Below, in pieces: positions 54,888 to 64,000 of a DNA stretch of 64,000 nucleotides; position 1 is the first letter of the stretch, and each line of letters begins with the position of its first letter. Origin of the DNA: an uncultured Ardenticatenia bacterium (GTDB lineage Bacteria > Chloroflexota > Anaerolineae > 4572-78 > NAK82); the NCBI GenBank assembly GCA_937127125.1, contig CAKZLO010000034.1, positions 81,257 through 145,256 on the forward strand, read 5' to 3'. The translations under genes and the position numbers were made by a program. The notes below the pieces were generated by a model that saw only the letters and a list, made by a program, of their open reading frames with translations, was not told the origin of the DNA and did no database searches.

Positions 54888-56120
54888 ATGGCACAGCGTA
54901 CCGTCATAACGCGGAGTGGACGATTCGGGGTAGTATTTGGGCTGCTGGTCTGCGTTGCTCTTTTATTTGGGTTGTTGCCCGGTGCGGGGGTTTCACTCCC
55001 GGCCTGGGCGCAGGAATCGGATGTCTCGGCAAGTGCAATCACGCAGAATGTGTCCGCCAGCGTGAGCATAGACAACTCCTACACTTTCACGGGTACCCGA
55101 ACTTTCACCATTATTTCTCGGAATGTCACTGTCTCGCTTAATGTGATAGTCAGGTGTTGGAATCCGTTCACCATTAATGCGACAAGCAATCTCTCCGGAA
55201 ACGTCCCGGTTACAGTCACCTATGCTTTCCCCCGCCGAGAGGTGTCCATGAGCATAGCTATGTCAGGAAGTGGTGGTGGATCACAGTCGCTTGGATGTCC
55301 TCTTGGAGGAGGTACGTTCATCTGGCCTGTTTCGTTCACCGTGCCAGTCAGTGGTCAGATTACGCTCACCACTCAGGGCACTGAAACTGGTGCCTTTGTG
55401 CGGGGGAGCGGCACGCTGTCGGGCCAAGCTGTTATTTGGGTGACAGGAAGCGCTATCTTGGTTACATTCACCTACCTCCCGGCGATTGCCAAGGACGCCG
55501 GAGCGGCTGGTGTCTACTGGTCCGACGACTTCAGCAGTGATAAAGGGTGGGTGAACTACAAGTGCACGGACCCAGAGAACGATCTGGTGGATTGTGACTG
55601 TAAAATGGAGCGCACAGATGGGCGGCTGCGGATCACCTTGAGAGATGAGAACATGCGATGTTTTGTTGCCCCGCCTGCAAGTGTGCAGCTCAAAGAGGGC
55701 ACCTTTAGTGTCGAAGCGCGCAGGCGCACTGACAACAACAAGGTGTGGTATGGTCTGTTGTTCAACGTCAGCACTCAGCTGCACAAGCAGCGCTGGGCGC
55801 TGGAAGTGCGACCGCGCGGTGGCAGCGGATGCGACAGCGACAAAGGGTTGGTATGGCTCAGCTATATCACCAACGGTCCAGGTACAGGTGAGCTGTGGGC
55901 GAAGTGTTCCGATTCTGTGGAGCTGGGCAAAGAGGAGTGGAACAAACTGACAGCCACACGTCGTGGTGATAATGTGAAGGTATTCATCAACAATAAGGGC
56001 CCCATTATCGAGAAAGACAGGAGCCGCCTGAAGGACAATCCTTTCTTCAACCTGGAAGTGATGTCAGAGGATCAAGTGCCGGTAGTGGTGGAGTTCGACA
56101 ACTTTGTTATCCAGTACTGA
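54888..56120 (+). CDS. Secreted protein of unknown function with lectin-like C-terminal domain
   Basis: A 410-residue protein with a signal peptide ending near LPAWAQ (about residue 42). The first mature part is rich in Ser/Thr/Val with repeated ITQNVSASVSI, FTIISRNVTVSL and similar beta strands. At about residue 196 stands the YLPAIAK motif. The C-terminal 200 residues (WSDDFSSDKGWVNY onward, six or more Cys, then VEFDNFVIQY) look like a concanavalin/DUF1080-type beta-sandwich that often binds glycans. The function is unknown. TGAGGAGGATC precedes the ATG. Confidence 0.72.
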   Translation: MAQRTVITRSGRFGVVFGLLVCVALLFGLLPGAGVSLPAWAQESDVSASAITQNVSASVSIDNSYTFTGTRTFTIISRNVTVSLNVIVRCWNPFTINATSNLSGNVPVTVTYAFPRREVSMSIAMSGSGGGSQSLGCPLGGGTFIWPVSFTVPVSGQITLTTQGTETGAFVRGSGTLSGQAVIWVTGSAILVTFTYLPAIAKDAGAAGVYWSDDFSSDKGWVNYKCTDPENDLVDCDCKMERTDGRLRITLRDENMRCFVAPPASVQLKEGTFSVEARRRTDNNKVWYGLLFNVSTQLHKQRWALEVRPRGGSGCDSDKGLVWLSYITNGPGTGELWAKCSDSVELGKEEWNKLTATRRGDNVKVFINNKGPIIEKDRSRLKDNPFFNLEVMSEDQVPVVVEFDNFVIQY

Positions 56121-56171
56121 GGTGGACTGGCAAAAGGGTGACCATAAGTTGCTGCTGCTTCGACATCTTTT

Positions 56172-56200
56172 CAGAAGCCGGGTACACAACCCGGCTTCTG
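56172..56200. other. Perfect hairpin between two secreted-protein genes
   Basis: A 12-bp perfect stem (56172-56183 with 56189-56200) and an ACACA loop, 52 nt after the previous stop. No U-tract follows on either strand, so it may be a weak terminator or an RNA-stabilising stem. Confidence 0.5.
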
Positions 56201-56253
56201 GGTAAGGTGCGGATGGTGTGGGTAAAGCAGGGGTGTGAGCCGAGGAGCTGAGG

Positions 56254-57564
56254 ATGTATTGGGGACAGCTGTTAAGCTTCCGTACATGCGGAGCGTGTGC
56301 TGTCGCGGTAGGGGTTTTACTATTGTGGCTGACTGCGGGTGCGGCACCTGCCGTTCGCAGCGCCCCTGTCGCTATGGCGCTGCAGCCCGCAATGGAGAGC
56401 CCACTGCCCACGCCTGCACGCATCACCCCAACTACGCCCCCTGTCGCGTCGCCTGTGGCCACTGTCACACCAACGCGTGCCACACCCGCCGCAGTGGACG
56501 TTTGCGAACTGTGCCAGCCGCCAATCGCGACGGCTATGTTGGACCTGAACGTGCGTAGCGGGCCTGGCATCGGCTATCCTATCTTGGGTGCCCTGCGCGC
56601 TGGCCAATCCGCTGAGGTGAGCGGCATCAGCGCCGATGGCAACTGGCTGCAGATCGCCTATGCGCGCGTTCCACAGGGCAGCGGTTGGGTGGCGCGCCGT
56701 TATGTCCTCGTCAGTGGCGATCTGAGCGTCGTGCCGGTGTTGCCTGCGCCACCTCTTCCCACGGCCACGCCGACGCCCACAGCGACTATCACGCCGACTC
56801 CGCTGCCCACACCCCAAGTTGTTACGGCATGGCGTGGCGAGTACTTCGATAACTTCTCCCTCCAGGGGCCGCCAGTGCTGGTGCGCGATGATGAGGAGGT
56901 GGATTTCAACTGGGCCGACCGCGCGCCGGCGCCCGGCCTGCCTGCCGACGATTTCTCGGTGCGCTGGACGCGCACAGTGGAGCTGCGCGGTGGGAAATAC
57001 ATCTTCACCCTTGAGGCGGATGATGGCGTGCGCCTGTGGGTGGACGACCGCTTGGTCATCGACGAATGGCATGACACGCGTCCCACTACCTACCGTGCCG
57101 AGATTGAGCTGGGTGCTGGGCCGCACCAGCTGCGCGTCGAGTATTATGAGCATCTGGCCAACGCGATGATACATCTCACTTGGCATCGGCCGGAGGACTG
57201 GAAGGCTCGTTACTACGACAATCGCAGACTAAGGGGCGACCCAGTCTTGGAGCGCTGGGAGGAGGAGCTCAACCACGACTGGGGCACCAGTGCGCCGCAT
57301 CCGGTCGTGCCGGCGGACAACTTCTCAGCACGCTACACTTGCCAAGTCAACTTTGAAGACGATCTCTACGTGTTCACCGTTGAGATGGATGACGGGGCAC
57401 GCCTGTGGGTGGATGGTGAGCTGCTCATTGACAGCTGGCAGGACGGTGTGCGCACGCGGCGCGCGGAGAAACGATTCAGCTCCGAAGGAGAACGCCAGGT
57501 GCGCGTCGAATATTACGAGCGTTGGGGTAATGCGCGCATCCGGGTGTACTGGGAGCGGCGCTGA
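56254..57564 (+). CDS. Secreted SH3b-PA14-PA14 protein
   Basis: A 436-residue surface protein. A signal peptide (about 1-32) is followed by a Pro/Thr-rich linker, an SH3b domain (about 88-155; LNVRSGPGIGYPILGALRAGQ with WLQIAY and GWVARRYV), a second Pro/Thr linker, and two PA14 domains (about 190-310 and 310-436), each with an F-S-x-R-(W/Y)-T and a DDG-x-R-L-W-V-D motif. PA14 domains bind carbohydrate; SH3b domains bind peptidoglycan or peptides. It may hold polysaccharide at the cell surface; there is no catalytic domain. Confidence 0.92.
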   Translation: MYWGQLLSFRTCGACAVAVGVLLLWLTAGAAPAVRSAPVAMALQPAMESPLPTPARITPTTPPVASPVATVTPTRATPAAVDVCELCQPPIATAMLDLNVRSGPGIGYPILGALRAGQSAEVSGISADGNWLQIAYARVPQGSGWVARRYVLVSGDLSVVPVLPAPPLPTATPTPTATITPTPLPTPQVVTAWRGEYFDNFSLQGPPVLVRDDEEVDFNWADRAPAPGLPADDFSVRWTRTVELRGGKYIFTLEADDGVRLWVDDRLVIDEWHDTRPTTYRAEIELGAGPHQLRVEYYEHLANAMIHLTWHRPEDWKARYYDNRRLRGDPVLERWEEELNHDWGTSAPHPVVPADNFSARYTCQVNFEDDLYVFTVEMDDGARLWVDGELLIDSWQDGVRTRRAEKRFSSEGERQVRVEYYERWGNARIRVYWERR

Positions 57565-57734
57565 GCAGGAAGCAATCTATACCACCCGTGCTGCGACCGT
57601 CAGGGAAAGTCTCTCACGTTTGAGCTCGCGTTAACGCCACCAGTTGACGCGAGGCCCGCATGGGTTGGCGAGGGCATCCCTTCTGCGTCCCACACCTGTG
57701 TGTCCTTACGAGTTTCATTCACTCTGTCCAACCG

Positions 57735-58817
57735 TCAGAGGATTGGGACGGCAGGCACCTGGGTGAGCACTTCCGCGCCCTCCTCCCACAGCACTACCAT
57801 GTCCTCGATGCGCACACCGCCCCAGCCAGGCAGGTAAATGCCTGGTTCGACGCTCACTACGGCGCCGCGAGGCAGGCTGTGTGGCCAGTTGTCGCGCAGG
57901 CGAGGCTCTTCGTGTGCGGCGAGCCCGATGCCGTGGCCCAGTCCATGGCCGAAGTGTTCGCCGTAACCGGCCGCGGCGATCACGTCGCGCGCCAGCTTGT
58001 CCGCCTCAGCGCCACTGATGCCGGCTTTCAGGCCGCGTAGTGCGGTCTCCTGCGCGCGTCGCACCAGCTGCCAAAGCTGCAGGTATCGCTCGTCCAACGG
58101 CCGACCCAGGCAAATGGTGCGCGTGATATCGCTGCAGTAGCCATCTACGATGCAGCCGAAGTCGATCACAATCGGCTCGCCAGACTGGATGGGTCGGCTG
58201 GAGGCGGCCGCGTGCGGTAATGCGCCATTGGGGCCGGCAGCTACGATGGGCGGGAAGGCAACGGCTTCGGCACCCAGCGCGCGCATGCTGCTCTCCAGCT
58301 GCCAGGCGACCTCATGTTCATTCAAGCCGGGGCGCAACTTTTCCAGCAGCTGCGACCATGCCGCTTCAGCAACTGCTATGGCACGACGTATAGCCTGCAG
58401 TTCCCCATCATCCTTGACCTGTCGCAGCTGTTCCACCAGTCCCAATGTCTCGACCAGTGTGATATTGCTGCCCAACACAGCACTCCAGCGTCGCCACGTC
58501 TCCACCGATACGTGGGCTGCCTCAAAACCCACTGCACCATCATGCACGTCTAACGCGCGCAACACCTCGGCCAGATGACCTGCGAAGTCATAACCTACCT
58601 GGAACAGTTCCCACTCAGGGCATTGCCTGCGCACTTGTTCGTAGTAGCGGAAGTCGGTGGCGATGCCTTGTCGCTCTGGAGTGATCAGCAACACACCGGC
58701 CGAGCCAGTGAAGCCGGACAGGTAACGTTGATTGTGCGCCTCAGAAATCAAGAGCGCTGCCAGCCCGTGTTGTTGCATCAGCTGGCGCAGGTGTTGTAAT
58801 CGGATTGCTGTGCTCAT
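57735..58817 (-). CDS. M24 family aminopeptidase (Xaa-Pro type)
   Basis: A 360-residue metal-dependent peptidase that removes residues before proline. The creatinase N-terminal domain opens with RLQHLRQLMQQHGLAALLI. The catalytic domain has all five dinuclear metal ligands: Asp in VIDFGCIVDG, Asp in YCSDITRT, His in HGLGHGIG, and the Glu residues in SVEPGIY and RIEDMV. It sits at the end of the Dpp-type importer locus, where cleavage of imported peptides is a sensible role. Confidence 0.95.
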   Translation of the reverse strand: MSTAIRLQHLRQLMQQHGLAALLISEAHNQRYLSGFTGSAGVLLITPERQGIATDFRYYEQVRRQCPEWELFQVGYDFAGHLAEVLRALDVHDGAVGFEAAHVSVETWRRWSAVLGSNITLVETLGLVEQLRQVKDDGELQAIRRAIAVAEAAWSQLLEKLRPGLNEHEVAWQLESSMRALGAEAVAFPPIVAAGPNGALPHAAASSRPIQSGEPIVIDFGCIVDGYCSDITRTICLGRPLDERYLQLWQLVRRAQETALRGLKAGISGAEADKLARDVIAAAGYGEHFGHGLGHGIGLAAHEEPRLRDNWPHSLPRGAVVSVEPGIYLPGWGGVRIEDMVVLWEEGAEVLTQVPAVPIL

Positions 58818-58894
58818 CTCAGTTTGTGCTCACACCGATTTACGAACACAACCAACATTCAGAGGGCCCATCTCAGATAGTGGTTGGGTGTGGC

Positions 58895-59815
58895 TCATAG
58901 CCATCGGCCCAAAAACGCTATCACCTTGGCGCGCATGGCTGCGGTCTCGAAGTGGCCGATGTCGTAGCGGTGCAGTTGCCATGCCTCGGCCGCACCCAGC
59001 TCGGCATACACCTGCTTCAGCTCGGCGTCGATGCGTTCCAACCCGGCCGGCGGGGTGAGCGGATCATAGTTGCCTGCCAGGCTTAGATGTGGCCGAGGGG
59101 CAATCAAGGCGTTGATCTGCGCAGTGGTGAAGTGTTTGAGCAGTCCGGGCACGTAATAGTAGATGCCGTGACCATCCAGCCCGCGTGTTTCAATCAGGGC
59201 CTGATAATCGGTGAGGCAACATATGTCCACGCACACCTTAACGCGTTCATCCAATGCGGCAACCCACCATGCCATGGTGCTCCCCATCGATATGCCGAGC
59301 GTGGCAATGCGGTGTGCGTCCACGTCCGCGCGAGAGGTCATATAGTCGAGCGCGCGCAAGCTGTCGTAAACCATCATGCCCCACATCACCTGTCCGTGCC
59401 AGAGCATCTGTTTGAAGATCTCCGATTCGGTGCGTCCACGCCGTTCTCCAAAGGCCCAGTGATCGATGCACAGCGCGGCGTAGCCGTGCCGCGTCAGTTC
59501 CACGGCGTAAGGCGGCGTGTACAGGAAAGTGCGACCTGTTAGCAGTTCCTCCTTGCCGATGTGGTACTCGCCCCCATGGGCGTGGTTGTAGAGCACGGCT
59601 GGCCATGGACTTTCTCCTCGCAACGGTCGCACAAAATAAGCCGGCACCGCCTCGATGCCGTTCAAGTTGAGCACCAGGCGCTCCAGAACATAGCCTGGTT
59701 GTTCTTCGACACCAATACATGTTGCACGGATGGGGCGCTGGCGGTCAGGCAGGTCGCCTAAGATCTTGTAGAGATCTTCTCGCTGTGCATCTGGGTTCGT
59801 GCTTCTGCTGGTCAA
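58895..59815 (-). CDS. Alpha/beta hydrolase of the acetyl-esterase/dienelactone-hydrolase type
   Basis: A 306-residue cytoplasmic hydrolase with nucleophile Ser in GISMGS, Asp in GNYDPLTP and His in [18 protein letters not shown], with an oxyanion-type segment, and [13 protein letters not shown] support the acetyl-xylan-esterase-like subfamily. The TTG at 59815 is chosen because AGGAGG lies about 8 nt upstream; the frame is open to 59893. It probably deacylates a small substrate. It lies 95 nt after the DppC-type gene and 77 nt before the M24 peptidase gene. Confidence 0.85.
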   Translation of the reverse strand: MTSRSTNPDAQREDLYKILGDLPDRQRPIRATCIGVEEQPGYVLERLVLNLNGIEAVPAYFVRPLRGESPWPAVLYNHAHGGEYHIGKEELLTGRTFLYTPPYAVELTRHGYAALCIDHWAFGERRGRTESEIFKQMLWHGQVMWGMMVYDSLRALDYMTSRADVDAHRIATLGISMGSTMAWWVAALDERVKVCVDICCLTDYQALIETRGLDGHGIYYYVPGLLKHFTTAQINALIAPRPHLSLAGNYDPLTPPAGLERIDAELKQVYAELGAAEAWQLHRYDIGHFETAAMRAKVIAFLGRWL

Positions 59816-59910
59816 CCTCGGAACCTCCTGTAGAACTGTGAAACGAATACCGCCAGGCGTGCATGCGCTTGGCAGAGAAAGGGATCTGCCCATATGGACC
59901 GGAGAAAGGT

Positions 59911-60966
59911 TTATTTCACCCAGGGGTCCAGCGCATCCCGCAGGCCGTCACCGATGAGATAGATCGACAGAGTGGTCAGAAAAATGAACAGTCCGGGCGC
60001 CAGTACGAGCCATGGCGCATCAGTGAAATTGCCCAACGATCCTTGCATCATGTTGCCCCAGCTGGGCAGAGGTGGGCCGATGCCCACACCCAGGTAGCTT
60101 AATCCAGCTTCTGCGATAATAGCACCCGCGACATTAAACACCCCCACAACAATCACGATGGAAGAAACATTTGGCAATATGTGGCGGAACATGATGCGCC
60201 AGATGGAAGCTCCGATCGCGCGGCTGGCAAGGATGTACTCGCGCTCGCGAATGGAGAATATCTGGCCACGTATCAGACGTGAGACACCCATCCACCCGAA
60301 AATGCCGATCAGGAAAGAGAGACCTTCTGGGCCGGGTTGAAAAATGCGCGAGAGGATGATCAGCAGAAATAGGAGCGGAATGCTGCCCAGCGTCTGAATC
60401 ACTGCATTAATGATGTCGTCTATGAAGGTGGCGGCGTAGTAACCGCTGATCAAACCTAGCACCACGCCCAAGGTCATAGAGATACTGGCCACGTAGAGGC
60501 CAATGCGCAAGGAGATGCGCCCTCCGTATAGACCACGGCTCAGCACATCGCGGCCGGCTTGATCGGTGCCCATCCAGTGGCAGGTACCACGCGGGGCAGC
60601 CAGGCATTCCCGCAAACCGGCCCATGAGGCGGAGAGAATGCGACCCCACAACGACCAGCGACACGTGCTCACCCCACCCTCCTGACACGTTTGGGTGAAC
60701 TCCTGAAAAATGGGCCAAGCAGTCGCTGCCCATGTAGGGGGTGCGTTGCGATTGATGAGATTGGTTGAGGTCGGGTCGAACCCGAGCACCTGATCGCTAA
60801 TCCAGGCCGCGGCGACTGAGAGGGTCACTATCACAGCCAGGCCGAACATTGCCGCCAGAGTCAGCTTGTCGCGGATCAGCTTGGCAAGCACAGCTTGCCA
60901 GTAGGTCTGCTCTCTTATGCCGCGGATGCGAGGGATTGAAGTGCGCCTAATCGCTTGTGCGTCCAA
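59911..60966 (-). CDS. Dipeptide-type ABC permease, DppC family
   Basis: A 351-residue permease with a long N-terminal cytoplasmic region, six helices and a large periplasmic loop after helix 1 with two Cys ([16 protein letters not shown]). It has the usual [21 protein letters not shown] motif, [25 protein letters not shown], and a [15 protein letters not shown] tail. The loop insertion makes it longer than most DppC proteins. Confidence 0.94.
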   Translation of the reverse strand: MDAQAIRRTSIPRIRGIREQTYWQAVLAKLIRDKLTLAAMFGLAVIVTLSVAAAWISDQVLGFDPTSTNLINRNAPPTWAATAWPIFQEFTQTCQEGGVSTCRWSLWGRILSASWAGLRECLAAPRGTCHWMGTDQAGRDVLSRGLYGGRISLRIGLYVASISMTLGVVLGLISGYYAATFIDDIINAVIQTLGSIPLLFLLIILSRIFQPGPEGLSFLIGIFGWMGVSRLIRGQIFSIREREYILASRAIGASIWRIMFRHILPNVSSIVIVVGVFNVAGAIIAEAGLSYLGVGIGPPLPSWGNMMQGSLGNFTDAPWLVLAPGLFIFLTTLSIYLIGDGLRDALDPWVK

Positions 60967-61012
60967 TGCGAAGCCTCAGCTGATGCCTACTAACGAGCTG
61001 TTGTTGGTGTTT

Positions 61013-62065
61013 TCACAGCTCGTACTTGACCCGTGGATCCACGAAGCTGTACAGGATGTCCACCATAAGGACGCCCATAATGCCCAGGAAGGAGCTGATG
61101 ACGAACAAGCCCATCATCACTGGATAGTCGCGACTGTTGATGGCAATTACAGCCAGTCTGCCCATTCCGGGCCACGAGAAGACCAGCTCAAAGAGGATTG
61201 AGCCGGAGAGGAATAACAGGAAGATGCCACTCAAGCCCGTGACGAAGGGCAGGATGGCATTGCGCAGCACATGGCGCAGGATAACTAGATGCTCTGGAAG
61301 ACCCTTGGCGCGCGCAGTGCGCACGTAGTCCTGATTGAGCACTTCGAGCATCTCGAAGCGCATAATGCGTGAGATGCTGATCCACCCGCTGATGGCGCTT
61401 ACCACGGCTGGCAGGGCGAGGTGGTGCAGCCGGTCTGGCAGCGAGCCATCACCGATGGTTTCCATTCCGCCCAGCGGCACAATGCGCAGATAGCCTCCCA
61501 AGATGATCAATAGCAGTAGTCCAATCCACCATTCGGGCACCGTGTTAACCAACACTGTAGTAACCCGAATGATGTGGTCAGGCAGTCGTCCACGATTCAA
61601 CGCTGCATAAATGCCAGAGGGAATACCCACCGCCACGCTGATGACTAGGCTGGAAAACCCCAAGATGAATGTAGCCGGGATGCGCTCGACAATCAGATCG
61701 ATAACGTTTGAGCCTTTGAAGTAAAAAGAGCGACCAAAGTCGAAGCGCAGGATACCACGCCCGCACCGCTCGGCATTGTTGCGACACTGCCCGCTTTGCC
61801 ATGCTGTACCGCCGGGGAGCAAAACAAGCCAGTCCTCTCCAGTCAACCATACCAAATACTGGACCAATATTGGACGGTCCAATCCATACAATGCGCTCAG
61901 ACGATTGAAATCCGCCGCGGTACGTTTGGGGTCATCGTCCAGAAATTGTAGGGGGCCTCCTGGTGCCAGCTGGTAGATGGTGAAGCCGATCAGCGTGGCG
62001 ATCCACACCAGAAAGAGTGACTGGAGCCCGCGGCGGATAATATAGCGAGCAAGCCCCTGCCTCAC
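61013..62065 (-). CDS. Dipeptide-type ABC permease, DppB family
   Basis: A 350-residue permease with YIIRRGLQSLFLVWIATLIGFTIYQLAPGG at the start and the EAA-like loop DYVRTARAKGLPEHLVILRHVLRN. A polar periplasmic insertion around 95-125 carries two Cys (CRNNAERCGRG). It overlaps the binding-protein gene by 4 nt. Confidence 0.95.
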   Translation of the reverse strand: MRQGLARYIIRRGLQSLFLVWIATLIGFTIYQLAPGGPLQFLDDDPKRTAADFNRLSALYGLDRPILVQYLVWLTGEDWLVLLPGGTAWQSGQCRNNAERCGRGILRFDFGRSFYFKGSNVIDLIVERIPATFILGFSSLVISVAVGIPSGIYAALNRGRLPDHIIRVTTVLVNTVPEWWIGLLLLIILGGYLRIVPLGGMETIGDGSLPDRLHHLALPAVVSAISGWISISRIMRFEMLEVLNQDYVRTARAKGLPEHLVILRHVLRNAILPFVTGLSGIFLLFLSGSILFELVFSWPGMGRLAVIAINSRDYPVMMGLFVISSFLGIMGVLMVDILYSFVDPRVKYEL

Positions 62066-63909
62066 GGCGTTGGCGCCTCCTCGATATACCAGTCCTCCAT
62101 ATTCCAGCCAATGCCCAGCGCGGTGGGAATGATCCCCTTAATGCGCTTGTTTTGACCGCTCCACGACTTGTTGTAGAAGAGGAAGATGTACGGTGCATCC
62201 TCCGCGATAATTTTTTGAATCTGCTGGTATTTCTGTTTGCGAAACTCGAAATCGCAGTTTGCACCCGCTTCTTCGAACAGCTTCTCCACTTCCTTGTTGA
62301 TGTAGGCGACGGAGTTGAGCTCTGGGATGTTCTCCTCAGCCCAGATCGTGTACATGATGTGCGGCTCGATGGTAGCCTGCCATGCGCCGATGTACACATC
62401 CCAGTCCGGTTCCTTGGAGTGGAGCGCTTCCAGGAAGGTGGACCACTCCATGGCCTGAATATTGGCTTCTACTCCGATGCGGCGCCAGTAGTCCTGGAGC
62501 GTCACAGCAATCAGTTCACGCGTCTTGCTGGTATTTGGGCCAAAGACCAGCTTCAGCCGCAGCTGCTTGCCATTTTGATCCAGCATCTTGCCGTCCTGGA
62601 ATGAATAACCTGCTTGCTTGAACTCCTCGATAGCCTTCTCTGGATTGTAATCGTAGCAGGGTACATCCGGATTGTAGACCCACGAGGTCTCCGGATAAAC
62701 GGAGCACAAGCGTTTGGCCTGCCCTTGCATTACCTGCTCTGTCAACAGGTCTTTATCAATGGCGTAAGCGAGCCCGCGACGCACGTGGAGGTCGTGTGTC
62801 GGGAATCCCGGGCGCATATTGAGGCCGACATAGCTCCACAGCGCTGCTGCCGGCCACCACTCGTAGACGGTGATGTTGGGCAGTTGGCGTGCCTCCTTCA
62901 GCTTGTCGGGGGTGATGGGGCCTGTGTCAGTTTCACCTGTTTTCATCTTCTGGTAGGCAACGTCCTGATCGGGTACGATCTCAATCACATAGCGGCTAAT
63001 ATTCGGGGCGCCGTGATACCAGTAGTTTTCGTTGGCCTCGAAGATGGCATACTGATCCCGCTTCCATTCCACCAGCTTGTATGGTCCTGAGACAACCGAA
63101 GGCTTATTCATCTCCGGGTTCTTCTCCGGATCATTCCATGGCAGCTTCTCCCAGACGTGTTTCGGCAGGGGTGTGATCAATCCGGACATCTGGCCCAGAC
63201 TCGGGCAATACACCTTCTCAATCTTGATTTCCAGAGTGTAATCGTCCAGCGCTTTATAGGACTTTATGAACTCAAGTTGTGACAGATAGGGAAACTCGTT
63301 CGCTGGATTCGTGACTTGCTGGTAAGTCCACTCAAAGTCTCGCGCAGTGATAGGCTGACCATCGCTCCAGAGCATACCTTTGCGCAGCCGAAACGTAAAG
63401 GTAAGCCCGTCCTCCGATATAGAATAGCTCTCTGCCATATTGGGGATGTACTGCAACGTGTTCTCGTCAAGACGCAGCAATCCTCCCGTGTAGACCATCC
63501 CTTGGTAGCTGCTCGACGCGGTATCGGTGGTTAGATAGGGGTGGAGGCTGACCGCGTCGGAGGTGGCGACGTCCTTATATTCGCCACCGCGCTTGGTACG
63601 CGGGCTGGTGACCTCTTCATCGCTCACGACAGTGATTCCCTTCTTGGGTTCACGAGCTTTGGCCGCTTCGGACTCCTCAACCACTTGAGTGATGACCTGC
63701 TGTGACACCTCCAGAGTGGCGGCAACAGTTGGTACCTCTCCTGTGGCCGGTGCGACTATCTCAGTGGGAGAAGGCGCAGTGGTCGCTGTGGCTGGCGGCG
63801 TAATCTGCGCTTCAGGAGAGGGTGTTGCAGGCGGTGCACATTGTGTCGTGCCCAACGTAAACGCCACAATAATCATCAACCAATACAATGGATTCTTGCC
63901 TCTTTTCAT
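62062..63909 (-). CDS. Family 5 (Dpp/Opp-type) substrate-binding lipoprotein
   Basis: A 615-residue peptide-type binding protein. The ATG at 63909 follows AGGGGGAT; the frame is open 18 nt further. A lipoprotein signal with TTQC at the cleavage site is followed by a Pro/Thr/Ala linker. The body has VSLHPYLTTDTASSSYQGMVYTGGLLRLDENT, AESYSISEDGLTFTFRLRKGM, YNPEKAIEEFKQAGYSFQDG and the second lobe to the C-terminus. It is anchored outside the membrane and feeds the two permeases that follow. Here the permease overlaps directly, without the hairpin seen at the other three importer loci. Confidence 0.94.
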   Translation of the reverse strand: MKRGKNPLYWLMIIVAFTLGTTQCAPPATPSPEAQITPPATATTAPSPTEIVAPATGEVPTVAATLEVSQQVITQVVEESEAAKAREPKKGITVVSDEEVTSPRTKRGGEYKDVATSDAVSLHPYLTTDTASSSYQGMVYTGGLLRLDENTLQYIPNMAESYSISEDGLTFTFRLRKGMLWSDGQPITARDFEWTYQQVTNPANEFPYLSQLEFIKSYKALDDYTLEIKIEKVYCPSLGQMSGLITPLPKHVWEKLPWNDPEKNPEMNKPSVVSGPYKLVEWKRDQYAIFEANENYWYHGAPNISRYVIEIVPDQDVAYQKMKTGETDTGPITPDKLKEARQLPNITVYEWWPAAALWSYVGLNMRPGFPTHDLHVRRGLAYAIDKDLLTEQVMQGQAKRLCSVYPETSWVYNPDVPCYDYNPEKAIEEFKQAGYSFQDGKMLDQNGKQLRLKLVFGPNTSKTRELIAVTLQDYWRRIGVEANIQAMEWSTFLEALHSKEPDWDVYIGAWQATIEPHIMYTIWAEENIPELNSVAYINKEVEKLFEEAGANCDFEFRKQKYQQIQKIIAEDAPYIFLFYNKSWSGQNKRIKGIIPTALGIGWNMEDWYIEEAPTP

Positions 63910-64000
63910 AGTACATCCCCCTGACATAACAGATCAGATGTATTTTCAACCGGCAGGTCGTAACGATGTCACCTTAAGATATAGTATAGCATACTTTATC

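Overview
The window looks like a chromosomal segment of a heterotrophic bacterium, most plausibly a member of the Chloroflexota (Anaerolineae/Caldilineae type). This is an inference from gene content and style. The ATP synthase operon runs atpB-E-F-H-A-G-D-C with mreB behind it. Sugar and peptide importers have Tat- or lipoprotein-type binding proteins. There are secreted proteins with Pro/Thr linkers, SH3b and PA14 domains, and a recurring YLPxhxK motif. Base composition is moderately GC-rich. I see no transposase, integrase, phage, plasmid or CRISPR sequence.

Left part (1-12.3 kb, + strand) is a catabolic locus: the end of nagA, a URO-D/MtaA-type methyltransferase-like gene, a ceramidase-family amidase, a complete sugar ABC importer (binding protein, two permeases, ATPase), a D-serine-dehydratase/D-threonine-aldolase-like PLP enzyme, a GH172 (DUF2961) protein, an SDR dehydrogenase, a metallo-beta-lactamase-fold protein with altered metal ligands, and thyA. 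A near-consensus promoter overlaps the end of the ceramidase-like gene and probably drives the importer. Next (12.3-18.8 kb) come an unknown membrane protein, pterin-4a-carbinolamine dehydratase, a TIGR01777 epimerase, two tandem tRNA-Ser genes and a large multi-spanning membrane protein.

The centre (18.8-29.8 kb, - strand) is housekeeping: mreB, the eight ATP synthase genes, fabF, a family 2 glycosyltransferase and an AlkD-like DNA repair gene. At 30-31.6 kb an exported aldose 1-epimerase follows a leader of about 400 nt that carries a period-6 repeat array. From 31.7 to 34.6 kb there are VanZ-like, glycosyltransferase, PIG-L deacetylase and ferredoxin genes. Divergent to them is a ModE-like regulator followed by moeA and an FGGY sugar kinase.

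The 38-44.8 kb block (- strand) is a second carbohydrate locus: a LacI regulator, a binding protein, two permeases and a GH127 beta-L-arabinofuranosidase-like enzyme. Two identical 14-bp palindromic operators lie in the promoter of the regulator gene. The 45-50 kb block couples a Dpp-type importer to a formamidase/acetamidase-family enzyme; its binding-protein gene has a single-base frameshift. From 50 to 57.6 kb there are an alkyltransferase-like (Trp) protein, secreted and surface proteins, and an O-antigen-ligase/TPR protein. The last block (57.7-64 kb, - strand) is a second Dpp-type importer followed by an alpha/beta hydrolase and an M24 peptidase.

Across the window there are four importers but only one importer ATPase, so three of them must borrow ATPases encoded elsewhere. 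In three of the four loci a strong hairpin sits just downstream of the binding-protein gene, before the permeases. Starts were chosen from Shine-Dalgarno spacing. All functional assignments rest on recognised motifs, without database searches.
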